Source of the DNA: Mesobacillus boroniphilus JCM 21738
Lineage (GTDB): Bacteria > Bacillota > Bacilli > Bacillales > Cytobacillaceae
NCBI RefSeq assembly: GCF_000517385.1
Contig: NZ_BAUW01000010.1
Location: 1-64,000, forward strand
DNA: 64,000 nucleotides
Direction: 5' to 3'
Position numbers and translations under genes: made by a program. Each line of letters begins with the position of its first letter. The stretch's first letter is position 1. The notes under the pieces were generated by a model. It made no database searches, had not been told where the DNA came from, and saw only the letters and a list, made by a program, of their open reading frames with translations. Below, in pieces: positions 54,516 to 63,782 of this stretch.

Positions 54516-54665
54516 TGACACCTTTCCTTGATTTCCCGTGAAAGCTGTCTAAACTTGAGCTGACTTCTGACAGCTTTGCTCCTTCATCTCCCAACCTGTT
54601 ACAATCACCACCTTTTTTTGACAGCTTTTCTCCTCCCCCTCCAAACCTGTCACAATTACAACCGG
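54516..54665. repeat. Degenerate 52-bp array, TGACAG/CTGTCA family
   Basis: Units near 54516 (TGACACCTTT...AAGCTGTCT), 54568 (TGACAGCTTTG...AACCTGTTA) and 54619 (TGACAGCTTTTC...AACCTGTCA). Period 51-52 bp, same words as the array at 1-205. Between mrpG and the converging yuxO. Confidence 0.8.
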
Positions 54666-54709
54666 ACATCGCCGACTTAGGCACAATTCCTTTCCAAGCC
54701 TGTCCAAAA

Positions 54710-54743
54710 GCAAAACCAGCCAAAATTGGCTGGTTCATTTTTT
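54710..54743 (-). terminator. Terminator of yuxO
   Basis: AACCAGCC-aaaatt-GGCTGGTT, with a minus-strand T run (GGTTTTGCTTTT) after it. Confidence 0.85.
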
Positions 54744-55121
54744 GCGTTTTATGACAGCTATCGTACATCTTGAAATGCACACAAGCTTTTCTTCTTCATC
54801 GGTAATTTTTATATCCCAAACCATAGTTGTTTTTCCCTGGTGGAGAACAGTGCCGACAGCGGTAACCTGTCCGTCCTTTTTTGCCCTTATATGGTTCGCG
54901 TTGATTTCAAGGCCGACCACCACTTCGTTTTCCTTATCGACTAGTTCGAATGCTCCTACGCTGGCGACCGTTTCTGCCAGGGCTACAGAGGCACCACCAT
55001 GCAGCAGGCCAAATGGCTGCCTTGTACGGTCATCGACAGGCATTGTAGCCACAACCTTTCCTTTTTCCAGTTCTGTTATTTCTATTCCCAGTGAGCCAAG
55101 CAGTGTGTTATTAAGTTCCAA
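54735..55121 (-). CDS. yuxO: Hotdog-fold thioesterase, YuxO/PaaI-like
   Basis: 128 residues: GIEITELEKGKVVATMPVDDRTRQPFGLLHGGASVALAETVAS carries the hotdog catalytic HGG. Hydrolyses acyl-CoA, possibly 1,4-dihydroxynaphthoyl-CoA. In B. subtilis it follows comA; comA is not present here. Confidence 0.9.
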   Translation of the reverse strand: MELNNTLLGSLGIEITELEKGKVVATMPVDDRTRQPFGLLHGGASVALAETVASVGAFELVDKENEVVVGLEINANHIRAKKDGQVTAVGTVLHQGKTTMVWDIKITDEEEKLVCISRCTIAVIKRKK

Positions 55122-55224
55122 TGTTATTACCTCCTAATATTTAGCAAACAAATTATGGTGAAATCAAGGAAAAACTAATATTGTCCTCCGAAAAAGGACG
55201 CATCATTCAAATGAGGTGATCCAT

Positions 55225-55407
55225 ATGAACCGAGTTCGTGAAGGTATGATTCCTGCGGTGTTAGGAACAGCTGTTACAGCAGCTGGGTACGCTATGAAAC
55301 AAAATCGCAAAATTGATAAAATGGTGGCCAACACCATATTCGGTTTCGGATTGGCGCATATTGTCCTTGGGGCAATTGATTTGGTCGAACACCGGAATGA
55401 ATTTTAG
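55225..55407 (+). CDS. Small conserved-looking protein, 60 aa
   Basis: MNRVREGMIPAVLGTAVTAAGYAMKQNRKI..., with two hydrophobic segments (ending FGFGLAHIVLGAIDLVEH). GAGGTGATCCAT precedes ATG. Not recognised. Confidence 0.65.
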   Translation: MNRVREGMIPAVLGTAVTAAGYAMKQNRKIDKMVANTIFGFGLAHIVLGAIDLVEHRNEF

Positions 55408-55463
55408 TCCAGAAAGCTTATCATAACATTCCTCTACAAAAAAGTGTTTCTATAGGAAGGCGG

Positions 55464-56096
55464 CTATTTTTGCTGCCTTTCCTGAAGAATCACTTCTTCT
55501 GTCCCAATCGCAGCCCTTATTTTTCTCCGGCGGTACACGAATATGATACTGATCATCGCTATAGCAGGGGCTACCAGCCAAAATTCTTTATTGTACTTCA
55601 TGACTATCTCCATTTTATCTCCAAATAGATAGCCTAGCAGAAAAATGATTGATACCCAAACGAATGCACCACTATAGGCAAATAGTGCAAAGGTTTTAAA
55701 CGGTAGTCTACTGAAGCCGTACAGCAATGGCACCAAATATCGGACTCCTGGAGCAAAACAGCTCAACGACAATGAAAATGCATGGTACTTCTCCATCAGC
55801 TTCATTGCAGATTCAATTGAATTCGCGAACCGTTTCTTTTTCCCCAATAACCGAAGCAGCCTTGTCCCTATCACTCTCCCCAATAGATAGCTGGAGGTAA
55901 AAGCAGCGGAAATCCCCAAGTATGTAACCAAAAATGCAGGGAAAGGGTTCAATGACCCTTTAGCTGAAGCAAGGCCTACTGTCATCAGGATTACCTCATT
56001 GGGAACAGGAATGACGAAAACCCCGAACCATAACCATAAAAATAAACCCAAATAGCCATTATCTTCAATAATATTGATAACCAGCTCCAGATCCAT
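55464..56096 (-). CDS. DedA family membrane protein
   Basis: 210 residues: FGVFVIPVPNEVILMTVGLASA, CFAPGVRYLVPLLYGFSRLPF, final basic tail. VTT/DedA family. Second DedA gene of the window. Confidence 0.88.
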   Translation of the reverse strand: MDLELVINIIEDNGYLGLFLWLWFGVFVIPVPNEVILMTVGLASAKGSLNPFPAFLVTYLGISAAFTSSYLLGRVIGTRLLRLLGKKKRFANSIESAMKLMEKYHAFSLSLSCFAPGVRYLVPLLYGFSRLPFKTFALFAYSGAFVWVSIIFLLGYLFGDKMEIVMKYNKEFWLVAPAIAMISIIFVYRRRKIRAAIGTEEVILQERQQK

Positions 56097-56299
56097 GGGT
56101 CTCCCCCCTTTATCCCGCCTTGGTCCGATTCTATTTCACAATAGAAGTTAATATGTATAACAATTCTCCTTTCTTCCTTATTTACCCTCTTTTTTTCCTT
56201 TTTGAACTGTTTTTAGCTTTTCCCACTCTCATACTTATGGATTTATGTTCATACATTGAAAAAGGTCTAATACTTACCCATTAGGAAGGGGTACTACTT

Positions 56300-56659
56300 A
56301 TGCATTGTTTATTTTTTCATAATAATAGGCTGGCTGATAATGTTGGGACTAATCTAGCTCGTCCATATCCGGAAGTAAATGCAACACTGTTCAGAACCTC
56401 AGCTGATAAAGCAATCACATTAATGAAAGACGCTAACCTTGTGATGACTAAAATAACTTCTTCCACTTCTTTTTCCAATGAATTGATGGCAGCCGCCCAG
56501 CAATCCGACCAAAAGGAAGTAGAAAGAATGATCCAATCAACCGGGATTAAGAAGAAACCAAAAATCACGTATAACCCGGATGGAATCACAATGAACTTCG
56601 TGGATTATGCAGGAGACAAAGAATGCTGCCATATCATCACACAGCTTAGGTGGGTATAG
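56300..56659 (+). CDS. Hypothetical protein, YuzC-like by position
   Basis: 119 residues, soluble, probable alpha/beta: NATLFRTSADKAITLMKDANLVMTKI, FSNELMAAAQQSDQKEVERMI, KITYNPDGITMNFVDYAGDKECC. GGAAGGGGTACTACTT upstream. YuzC in B. subtilis lies near the com locus and is linked to the spore coat; the match here is positional and tentative. Confidence 0.7.
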   Translation: MHCLFFHNNRLADNVGTNLARPYPEVNATLFRTSADKAITLMKDANLVMTKITSSTSFSNELMAAAQQSDQKEVERMIQSTGIKKKPKITYNPDGITMNFVDYAGDKECCHIITQLRWV

Positions 56660-56720
56660 AGAACCACTAGGTCTGGAAAATTTTTGAACTTAGTTTTAAA
56701 CTTTATTATTTTATAAAAAA

Positions 56721-56754
56721 AAGCCGCTGTTTGAAAACAGCGGCAATGTAATAC
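56721..56754. terminator. Bidirectional terminator
   Basis: GCCGCTGTTT-ga-AAACAGCGGC with an A run on its left (minus-strand T run). Confidence 0.88.
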
Positions 56755-56763
56755 TTTTTACAT

Positions 56764-56958
56764 TTAATAATAAAACGGATATCCACCATATCCGTATCCA
56801 TAGCCGTAAGGCGGGAAACCGCCGTAACCGTAGCCATATGGACGTGGATATAATAATGCGCTGCCTAAAAGGCCTCCCAGTACTCCTCCAACAAACGGAC
56901 CTCCAAAGCCAAAACCAAATGGACGTCTGCCACCATAGTATGGTCTTCTTCTATACAT
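56764..56958 (-). CDS. Gly/Tyr-rich spore coat-like protein
   Basis: 64 residues of Gly, Tyr, Pro, Phe and Arg: MYRRRPYYGGRRPFGFGFGG, a short hydrophobic GGVLGGLLGSALLY, then GYGYG repeats to PFYY. This composition is typical of small coat or exosporium-type proteins. GGGAGGTAGCTTG before ATG 56958. Confidence 0.7.
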   Translation of the reverse strand: MYRRRPYYGGRRPFGFGFGGPFVGGVLGGLLGSALLYPRPYGYGYGGFPPYGYGYGYGGYPFYY

Positions 56959-57053
56959 CAAGCTACCTCCCTCATATATCTGCCTTCATTACTTCATATG
57001 CAAAGAGGGAGGGTGTTGAATGGGCGTTTGTCCATTAGACTAGAAAAAAAAGC

Positions 57054-57650
57054 CTAGTCCCAGGTCATCCGCTGTTCCTTCCATGGGTTCCCATACATAT
57101 GATACCCATTTTCTTCCCAGAAACCAGGCCGGTTTTCAGAGGAGAATTCAATCCCTCTGACCCATTTCGCGCTCTTCCAGAAGTATAGATGTGGAATGAC
57201 AGCTCTCAATGGATAGCCGTGTTCAGGGGTAAGCTCCTCCCCGTTATGGGAATGGGCTAGCAGACTTGTCTCCTTAAGGAAATCCTCAATCGGCAGATTA
57301 GTCGTCCAATTTTCCTCGGCATGTAGAATGACATATTTGGCTGATTCCTTTGGATAGGTGAGCCGGGCTAGTTCCTGAGTGGATATCCCCTCCCAGACAT
57401 TGTCGAGCTTCGACCATCCCGTCACACAGTGGATGTCATTGCCGGAGGTCGTTTGCGGCAAAGCCATTAGATCTTTATATCGTAAAATCACTTCTTTTTC
57501 TACAAGACCGAAAATCTTCAAATCCCAGTCATCTAGGGTCTTATAATATGGCACATTGCCATAATGCAGGACAGGAAAAGAGGTCGTAACATTTTGGTTC
57601 GGCGGGACTCTGTCCAATGGGCCCTTTTTACGCGCTTTCCCGAAATACAT
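57054..57650 (-). CDS. yuiH: Sulfite oxidase-like molybdopterin protein, YuiH
   Basis: 198 residues, oxidoreductase molybdopterin-binding domain: DIHCVTGWSKLDNVWEGIS has the molybdenum-ligand Cys; HGYPLRAVIPHLYFWKSAKWV follows. Probably an intracellular Moco oxidoreductase acting on sulfite or a related oxyanion. First of the yui gene block. Confidence 0.9.
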   Translation of the reverse strand: MYFGKARKKGPLDRVPPNQNVTTSFPVLHYGNVPYYKTLDDWDLKIFGLVEKEVILRYKDLMALPQTTSGNDIHCVTGWSKLDNVWEGISTQELARLTYPKESAKYVILHAEENWTTNLPIEDFLKETSLLAHSHNGEELTPEHGYPLRAVIPHLYFWKSAKWVRGIEFSSENRPGFWEENGYHMYGNPWKEQRMTWD

Positions 57651-57697
57651 GATTGATCACCCCTTTTTATTATCCTACCGAATTTCAATTTTAAAAT

Positions 57698-57734
57698 AAA
57701 CAAAGCCGCCCTGCCCAAAGAGCAAGACGGCTAT
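57698..57734 (-). terminator. Terminator of yuiF
   Basis: On the minus strand AGCCGTCTTG pairs imperfectly with CAGGGCGGCT, then TTTGTTTATTTT. Confidence 0.75.
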
Positions 57735-57747
57735 AGTTTTTCCGAAC

Positions 57748-59061
57748 TTATAAAACCATCGCGGCGATCCAGCCGAAAATGATTAACGGAATATTATAGT
57801 GAACGAATGTAGGAACAACGGTGTCCCAGATGTGATTGTGCTGAGTATCAGCATTCAAACCAGCTGTCGGTCCAAGTGTACTGTCAGATGCAGGTGATCC
57901 TGCGTCACCAAGTGCAGCAGCCGTTCCAACAATCGCAATCGTCGCCATCGGGCTGAACCCAAGTTGAAGGCTGAGCGGTACAAATATCGTGGCAATGATT
58001 GGAATCGTCGAGAAAGAAGAACCGATTCCCATTGTGACCAGGAGTCCAACAACAAGCATTGCCAGCGCGCCAAGTGCTTTATTATTGCCAATTGCATCAG
58101 CTGCCTGCGCTACAAGCGTTTCAACGTCTCCAGTTTCTTTCAGAACATCAGCGAAACCGAATGCAGCAAGCATGACGAAGCCGATGAACGCCATCATCTT
58201 CATGCCTTCAGTTAATAGATTATCAGCTTCACGCCACTTGATCGCTCCGCTCACGTACACGACCAGAATCCCTGCCAGCGCACCGATAATCATTGAACCG
58301 AAATAAAGCTGGGCAGCAAGCGCTGCAACAATGGCAACAACGGAAAACATGATTCCCACTTTGGAGTACTCGCTTTTCTCGACCTGAACCACTTGATAAT
58401 CCTCGTAGGTTCTAGACTTTCGGTAAGATACGAAAATCGCGATCAACAATCCAACAACAAGTCCTGCTACAGGCAGAAGCATCGCTGTCGGGATATCACC
58501 CATATTGATTTCCATTCCGCTGTCAGCCATGTTCGTAGCCAGGATGTCGTGGAAAATCCCGCCGAATCCAACAGGAAGCAATATATAAGGCGCCGTAAGG
58601 CCGAATGTCAATACAGAAGCAATTAAGCGACGATCTATTTTCAGCTCGTTGAAGACAATCAACAATGGCGGAATCAAAATCGGAATAAACGCGATGTGGA
58701 TTGGAATCAAGTTTTGTGAGAAGATCGCCATCATTAAGATCAGGATGACAATAATCGCTTTAGAATACGTCTTAGCTTTCGACTCTCCATTTTTGCCAAT
58801 CATTCCGACTATCCAGTCAACCATCAGATTGGGCAAACCAGTCTTGGAAATAGCAACAGCGAACCCTCCAAGCAGCGCGTAACTTAGCGCAACTTCGGCA
58901 CTGCCTCCTAGTCCCCCTGTAAAAACTTCAATGGTCTTCTCTATACTAAGGCCGCCTGTCAGTCCGCCAATCAGTGCTCCAGCAATCAATGCCAACACAA
59001 CATTGACACGAAGCAAGCTAAGGATCAGCATTGCCAGGACAGCAATAACAACTGCATTCAT
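57748..59061 (-). CDS. yuiF: Na+/H+ antiporter NhaC-like / amino acid permease, YuiF
   Basis: 437 residues, 11-12 helices: [82 protein letters not shown]. Family exchanges cations or transports amino acids. Single gene. Confidence 0.88.
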   Translation of the reverse strand: MNAVVIAVLAMLILSLLRVNVVLALIAGALIGGLTGGLSIEKTIEVFTGGLGGSAEVALSYALLGGFAVAISKTGLPNLMVDWIVGMIGKNGESKAKTYSKAIIVILILMMAIFSQNLIPIHIAFIPILIPPLLIVFNELKIDRRLIASVLTFGLTAPYILLPVGFGGIFHDILATNMADSGMEINMGDIPTAMLLPVAGLVVGLLIAIFVSYRKSRTYEDYQVVQVEKSEYSKVGIMFSVVAIVAALAAQLYFGSMIIGALAGILVVYVSGAIKWREADNLLTEGMKMMAFIGFVMLAAFGFADVLKETGDVETLVAQAADAIGNNKALGALAMLVVGLLVTMGIGSSFSTIPIIATIFVPLSLQLGFSPMATIAIVGTAAALGDAGSPASDSTLGPTAGLNADTQHNHIWDTVVPTFVHYNIPLIIFGWIAAMVL

Positions 59062-59276
59062 TATGTGTTCTCCTCTCGGTGTTCTTATATTTTAGTTTAT
59101 TGCAAAATGCTTTAGTTTGGTAAATTGGTAGAGAATTAAAATGACAAATATTAAATTATCATAGATTTGCTTTTTGTGTCAATAGGTTTGCTGATAGTTT
59201 TTGGATTAAGTAAATCAAATATGTTTGAGGGAGCGAATAAATAAAGTTGTGTCACCTGCTATAAGTGAAAATTAAA

Positions 59277-59306
59277 AACCCCAAAGCCGCTAAGGCTTTG
59301 GGGTAA
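59277..59306 (-). terminator. Terminator of pepA
   Basis: ACCCCAAAGCC-gcta-AGGCTTTGGGGT followed on the minus strand by TTTTTAATTTTC. Confidence 0.9.
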
Positions 59307-59317
59307 CTAAACTCGAT

Positions 59318-60815
59318 TTATTCTTTATCTCCTGTTTCAAACCTTTCAACCAGCAATGCCAGTGTGCGGGCCATGACGCCGGTGGCGCCTGATGGGCCAG
59401 GTCGTGTTCTTTGCTTGTAGTTGCTGTTCCGGCGATGTCGAGGTGCACCCATGGAGTGCCTTCTGCAAATTCGCCGATAAACGCTCCGCCCATGATTGCA
59501 TGGCCTTCTGCGCCTGGGGAATTATTCAGGTCAGCGATTTTGCTGCCGCGGACACGTTCAATGTCGCGCTCGAACAATGGCAGGCGCCAGATTGGCTCTC
59601 CAGATTCATATGAAGCCTCCAGCACCTGTTCGAAAAATTCTTCGTTGTTCGTCAAAGCTCCGGATGTATGAAGACCTAGAGCTGTAATGACACCGCCTGT
59701 CAGGGTTGCAATATCCACTAGGTAGTTGGCGCATGATGCTTCGCGTAAGTCATTGCATCAGCAAGCACGAGGCGTCCTTCTGCATCTGTGTTCAAAACTT
59801 CAATTGTTTTGCTGCTCATTGACGTGATAACGTCATCTGGCTTGAAGGCTGTACCTGAGATCATATTGTCTGTTGATGGAATTACCGCTACGACGTTTTG
59901 CTCCGGCTTCAGCTCACCAATGATTTCCATCGCGCCAAGCACCGCTGCTGCACCGCCCATATCGGACTTCATCCCGACGATGCCAGCCTTCGTTTTGATT
60001 GAGTAACCGCCAGTGTCAAACGTGACCCCCTTGCCGACAAGGCCAATTACATCCTTCCACTCTTCCTTCCCTTGAAATTTCAGGACGATCATTTTAGGCG
60101 GTTGTGAAGAGCCCTGATTGACCGCAAGCAACGCACCCATGCCGAGCTTTTCCATTTCTTCTTTTTCTAAAATTTCTGCTTCAAAATCATATTTCTCTGC
60201 CAGCTTTATCGCATATTCAGCCATGTCTGTAGCTGTCAAAAGGTTGCCCGGCGTATTAACTAGTGTACGTGCCGAATTCGTTCCCTTGCCAAAAACGTAG
60301 CCAACCTCAACTGCTGCTTCTACTTCGCCTTCTTCGTCTGCGCTGTATACTGTCAGGCTTTCAATTCGCTTTTCAGGCTCGTTTGATTTTTGCTTGTAAC
60401 CTTCAAACTCATATGTAGCCATCGGTAAGGCTTCTCCTAATGCATGCGCCGCATCATTAAGCTCAACCTTCTCGCTTGTAAAAGTATCTAAAAGTACAGC
60501 TGCTTCAGTCCATTTCTCATTCTTCGCCGTCTTGAACAAGCGCCCGAATGCGTCCCTTAATGTTTCGAAACTGTATTCTTTTTCATGTCCAAGGCCGACA
60601 AAATATACCTTTCTTGCTCCAATTTTACCGAAAGTATGTATCTTGGAAACTGCTTTTTTCTTAGTTGAAATATCCCCGCTTTTAACGAGTTCCGTCAACT
60701 GACCGTTAAAAAGCTGGTCGGCTTCACCAACGGCACCTTCAAGGCCAGACGGTTTGTAGAACAAGCCAATCACCAGGCACTCATGGCTGTTTGAAAAATT
60801 AAATTGATCATTCAC
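59318..60815 (-). CDS. pepA: Leucyl aminopeptidase PepA (two frameshifts)
   Basis: About 499 residues. Peptidase M17: [32 protein letters not shown] (metal and catalytic Lys), [18 protein letters not shown] and GGAFIGEF. Indels near 59733 ([12 protein letters not shown]) and 59393 ([13 protein letters not shown]); the corrected end is at 59318. Start uncertain: GTG 60815 has AAGGATTTGTTTAAA upstream, GTG 60833 has its purine run too close. Corresponds to yuiE in B. subtilis. Confidence 0.92.
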
Positions 60816-60928
60816 TTTAAACAAATCCTTCACCCCTACAAATTGATAACTTCATTATATCGAAACCGACAAAATATTTCGACTTCCTAATCTTGCTGAT
60901 AGGTACATTCTCCTGCTTTAGTCCACTT

Positions 60929-61324
60929 TCAATCTTCAAGATACAAATATAAAACCGGAAGCTCTGGCAGTCCTGCAACTTCTTCGTATGGCAGCCGGTC
61001 GATTTCAGATGGGAATATACTCAGGCACTCTTCGATGAATGGATAAATCTTCTCCAAATCAAGTCCCCAATGGACTGGGCGGTATGTTTGCAAATAGTCA
61101 TGTGCCGCCTGCATCATCAGCCGGGCTCCCTTCACATTCCCATAGCTGTAGTGGTAAATGGCAACACTCATTTGCAGCAGGCCTTTTAAAAACTGATTGC
61201 TCTTATCGCTCATCCATATATCTTCAAGCAAGTCATGGCAGGTATAATAGTCCCCTTCGTTGAATTTAATAAAGAACTCGTAATACTCATCCGGGTAGTC
61301 CGTCAATTCCCTCACCTCATTCAT
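60929..61324 (-). CDS. DUF309 domain protein
   Basis: 131 residues, helical: FNEGDYYTCHDLLEDIWMSD is the DUF309 signature (YxxCHxxLExxW), followed by FLKGLLQMSVAIYHYSYGNVKG. Function unknown. Confidence 0.88.
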   Translation of the reverse strand: MNEVRELTDYPDEYYEFFIKFNEGDYYTCHDLLEDIWMSDKSNQFLKGLLQMSVAIYHYSYGNVKGARLMMQAAHDYLQTYRPVHWGLDLEKIYPFIEECLSIFPSEIDRLPYEEVAGLPELPVLYLYLED

Positions 61325-61430
61325 GAAGTATTAGAACTATTTTATCAAACGTTCAAAATTAGCTGTAATGTTATAATTAAACTTGGGTATTACTTAAGAA
61401 GGCACTTTTTTATAATTAGGGGGAACAGCC

Positions 61431-61904
61431 ATGGAATTATTAACGAATTTCCCATTATGGGCCTCGCTTTCTGCGATATTTTTCGCGCAGTTCGTAAAGG
61501 TCCCAATTCAATATATTGCGACGAGGAAAATCGATTGGTCGCTTTTGACAAGCACAGGTGGAATGCCAAGTTCCCACTCCGCTGCGGTAACAGCATTGGC
61601 TACCGGTGTGGCGCTCGAAACTGGTTTGAATTCAGCCGTTTTCGCGGTCGCCGCTGTTTTTGCGATTATCACAATGTTTGATGCATCAGGTGTCCGCAGA
61701 CAGGCAGGAGAGCAGGCCATCGTGTTGAACCAGCTTGTAGCTGATTTCGGCCGATTCGCTCAGGAGGCAAAAGGCTGGCAGGATAAGCCTGAAAAAGAGA
61801 AGCAAAAAGAACTGAAGGAATTGCTCGGCCACAAACCGATCGAAGTGTTCTTTGGAGGATTGACAGGTGTAATCTTGACATTGCTGCTCCACTATTTACT
61901 TTAA
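61431..61904 (+). CDS. yuiD: Divergent PAP2 family protein, YuiD
   Basis: 157 residues, membrane protein of DUF212: IDWSLLTSTGGMPSSHSAAVTALATGVAL, MFDASGVRRQAGEQAIVLNQL. A putative phosphatase core SSHSA is kept. TTAGGGGGAACAGCC upstream. Confidence 0.9.
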   Translation: MELLTNFPLWASLSAIFFAQFVKVPIQYIATRKIDWSLLTSTGGMPSSHSAAVTALATGVALETGLNSAVFAVAAVFAIITMFDASGVRRQAGEQAIVLNQLVADFGRFAQEAKGWQDKPEKEKQKELKELLGHKPIEVFFGGLTGVILTLLLHYLL

Positions 61905-61919
61905 AAGCGGGTGAATCAA

Positions 61920-62686
61920 ATGAGAGTCATTTCCTTATGTCCCAGCAATACTGAAATTATGGAATTCCTTGGACTGACTGATCTCCTTGTTGGAGTCGAT
62001 GATTTTTCAGACTGGCCAGAAACGGTAAAATCACTGCCCCGGCTCGGTCCAGATTTATCTATCGACCTTGACCTCGTCGAGGAATTGAAGCCAGACCTCG
62101 TCCTTGCCTCTTTAAGCGTTCCGGGGATGGAAAAGAATATTGAAGGTTTGGCAGCACGCAATATCCCGCATATTGTATTGAATCCGCAATCTTTGGCGGA
62201 TATTGAGAATGATTTAATGATAACGGCCAATGCTTGAAGATGCCGGACCGCGGCCAGGTAGCAGCTGCCCAGTTCAGAAGCAGACTTGAGAACATCAAAC
62301 AAAAAGGTGCCAATGCCTATTGGAGCCCAAAGCTTTACTGGGAATGGTGGCCAAAGCCTGTTTTTACTCCTGGCAGCATTAACTGGCTGACAGAAGTCTC
62401 CGAGGCTGCTGGTGGTGAAAATGTTTTTAAAGACGTTGAGCTCGCAAGCGTGCAGACGGACTGGGATGATATAAAGTCACGTAATCCGGATTATATTTGC
62501 GTCGCCTGGGTCGGTGTCAGGAAGCAAAAGGTGAAGAAGGAATTGATCAAAAACAGGCCTGGCTGGGAGGAACTTGATGCTGTCAAAAAAGACCGGATCC
62601 TGATCCTCGAAGAAGAGCTGTACTGCCGTCCGTCACCACGGCTTCTCGATGGCCTGGAAAAACTGCATCATCTAATCCATAAATAA
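61920..62686 (+). CDS. Cobalamin-binding-like BtuF domain protein, cytosolic (frameshifted)
   Basis: About 256 residues: RVISLCPSNTEIMEFLGLTDLLVGVDDFSDWP, LKPDLVLASLSVPGMEKNIEGL, SINWLTEVSEAAGGENVF. Periplasmic-binding-protein fold of the BtuF/FhuD type, but with no signal peptide or lipobox, so not a standard ABC binding protein. Indel near 62233 (ALKMPDRG). ATG 61920 after GGGTGAATCAA. Confidence 0.85.
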
Positions 62687-62693
62687 AGATTTA

Positions 62694-62730
62694 AAAAGGC
62701 ACTTTCCACTCAAGGAAAGTGCCTAAAATT
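62694..62730. terminator. Bidirectional terminator
   Basis: AGGCACTTTCC-actcaa-GGAAAGTGCCT with A and T flanks. Confidence 0.9.
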
Positions 62731-63440
62731 TTATGATTTTTTACCGCTTATATACTGCTGGCGGAAAACCTGCATTGATTCGTTCTCATTAAGGGCTTTT
62801 AAATCGGCTTCTGACAGCTTGCCATTGCCCATTTCAATGACATAAACTTCCAATGTCTTTTTACCCCACTGTTCGTATACTTCCTTGACCGTATCATAGT
62901 AAAGGTCGACCTTATTCCCTTTGATTGCTCCGCCTTTATCGGCAACCACTCCGAATCCATATCCCGGGATGAACAGGATAGTCCCAATCGGGAATACGTT
63001 TAAATCAGCCGCGACAGTCGAATATAAGTCACGTTTAACTTTAACACCAGAATAAGTGATTCCATACCCCGGATGCCCTGGATTTTTCCCTGTCGATTCT
63101 ACACCAGCTGTATACCCTGTCGCTACGATTTTCTTCGTCGGGTATTGTGACCAGTTCAGTGATTCCTCAAGTGTTGGCTGTTTCCCGGCAACCTTTTCAC
63201 TTGAAGAAATTTTAGTCGTGAAGTCAGATACTTTTTTCAAAAATTTAAAGGCTAGTCCTATGGATTTCTTTTTATGATCAGTACTTGCGTTATCCTCTTG
63301 TTGAGTTCCCGCGCTATCAAATACGTATGTAGATACAGTAGAAGCTTCCACTCCCGAAATCGAATGGAATGTAGAAGTTATAGCAGCAAAAAATAAAACT
63401 GCCATCGCTGAGCGTCTGGCCACATTTTTAAAATATTCAT
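62731..63440 (-). CDS. yuiC: 3D domain cell-wall protein, YuiC (probable frameshift near start)
   Basis: About 236 residues. Exported lead ([25 protein letters not shown]), variable linker, then 3D domain: [69 protein letters not shown] with the Asp triad of the double-psi barrel (MltA-like). The best ribosome site (GGGAGGAGTGAAAAATTAT) points to ATG 63440, in a different frame; one added T near 63430 gives [18 protein letters not shown]. Peptidoglycan lytic enzyme. Confidence 0.87.
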
Positions 63441-63596
63441 ATAATTTTTCACTCCTCCCAAATCTATTAATTTCCCAACGAAACAAGAAATATTCCAAAA
63501 GGAGCAAAAAAGTGCCAAACTACCTATTTACACTTCCATTAAAAGTAAAAACATTACTTATAGTATCCAACAAACATCTGATTTTATGCATTAGAA

Positions 63597-63714
63597 AAGC
63601 GCAAGCGCCTTGGTCAGCCCCGACAAGCGCTGGAGGGCCGACCAATGAAGTCGCTCTTTGACTTCATTGGGCGGACCGAAGCGTCTCGAGGGGCTAGGCG
63701 CTGGAGCTAGACAC
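63597..63714. repeat. Dispersed 118-bp GC-rich repeat
   Basis: AGCGCAAGCGCCTTGGTCAG...GAGGGGCTAGGCGCTGGAGCT with central AATGAAGTCGCTCTTTGACTTCATT dyad. Same element, reversed, as parts of 16925-17215. Terminal AGCGC-type words are mutually inverted. No open reading frame. Confidence 0.85.
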
Positions 63715-63750
63715 TAATCTAAGTGGATAAATTTATACTTCTTATCCAGC

Positions 63751-63780
63751 AAAAAACCTCCAAATATTGAAGGTTTTTTG
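63751..63780 (-). terminator. Terminator of yuiB
   Basis: AAAAAACCT pairs with AGGTTTTTT; minus-strand T run after the stem. Confidence 0.85.
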
Positions 63781-63782
63781 TA

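Noticed and set aside
264-63440. Reading the frameshifted genes as true pseudogenes
   Set aside because: Too many, evenly spread, affecting core genes, and each repaired by one base with motifs restored.
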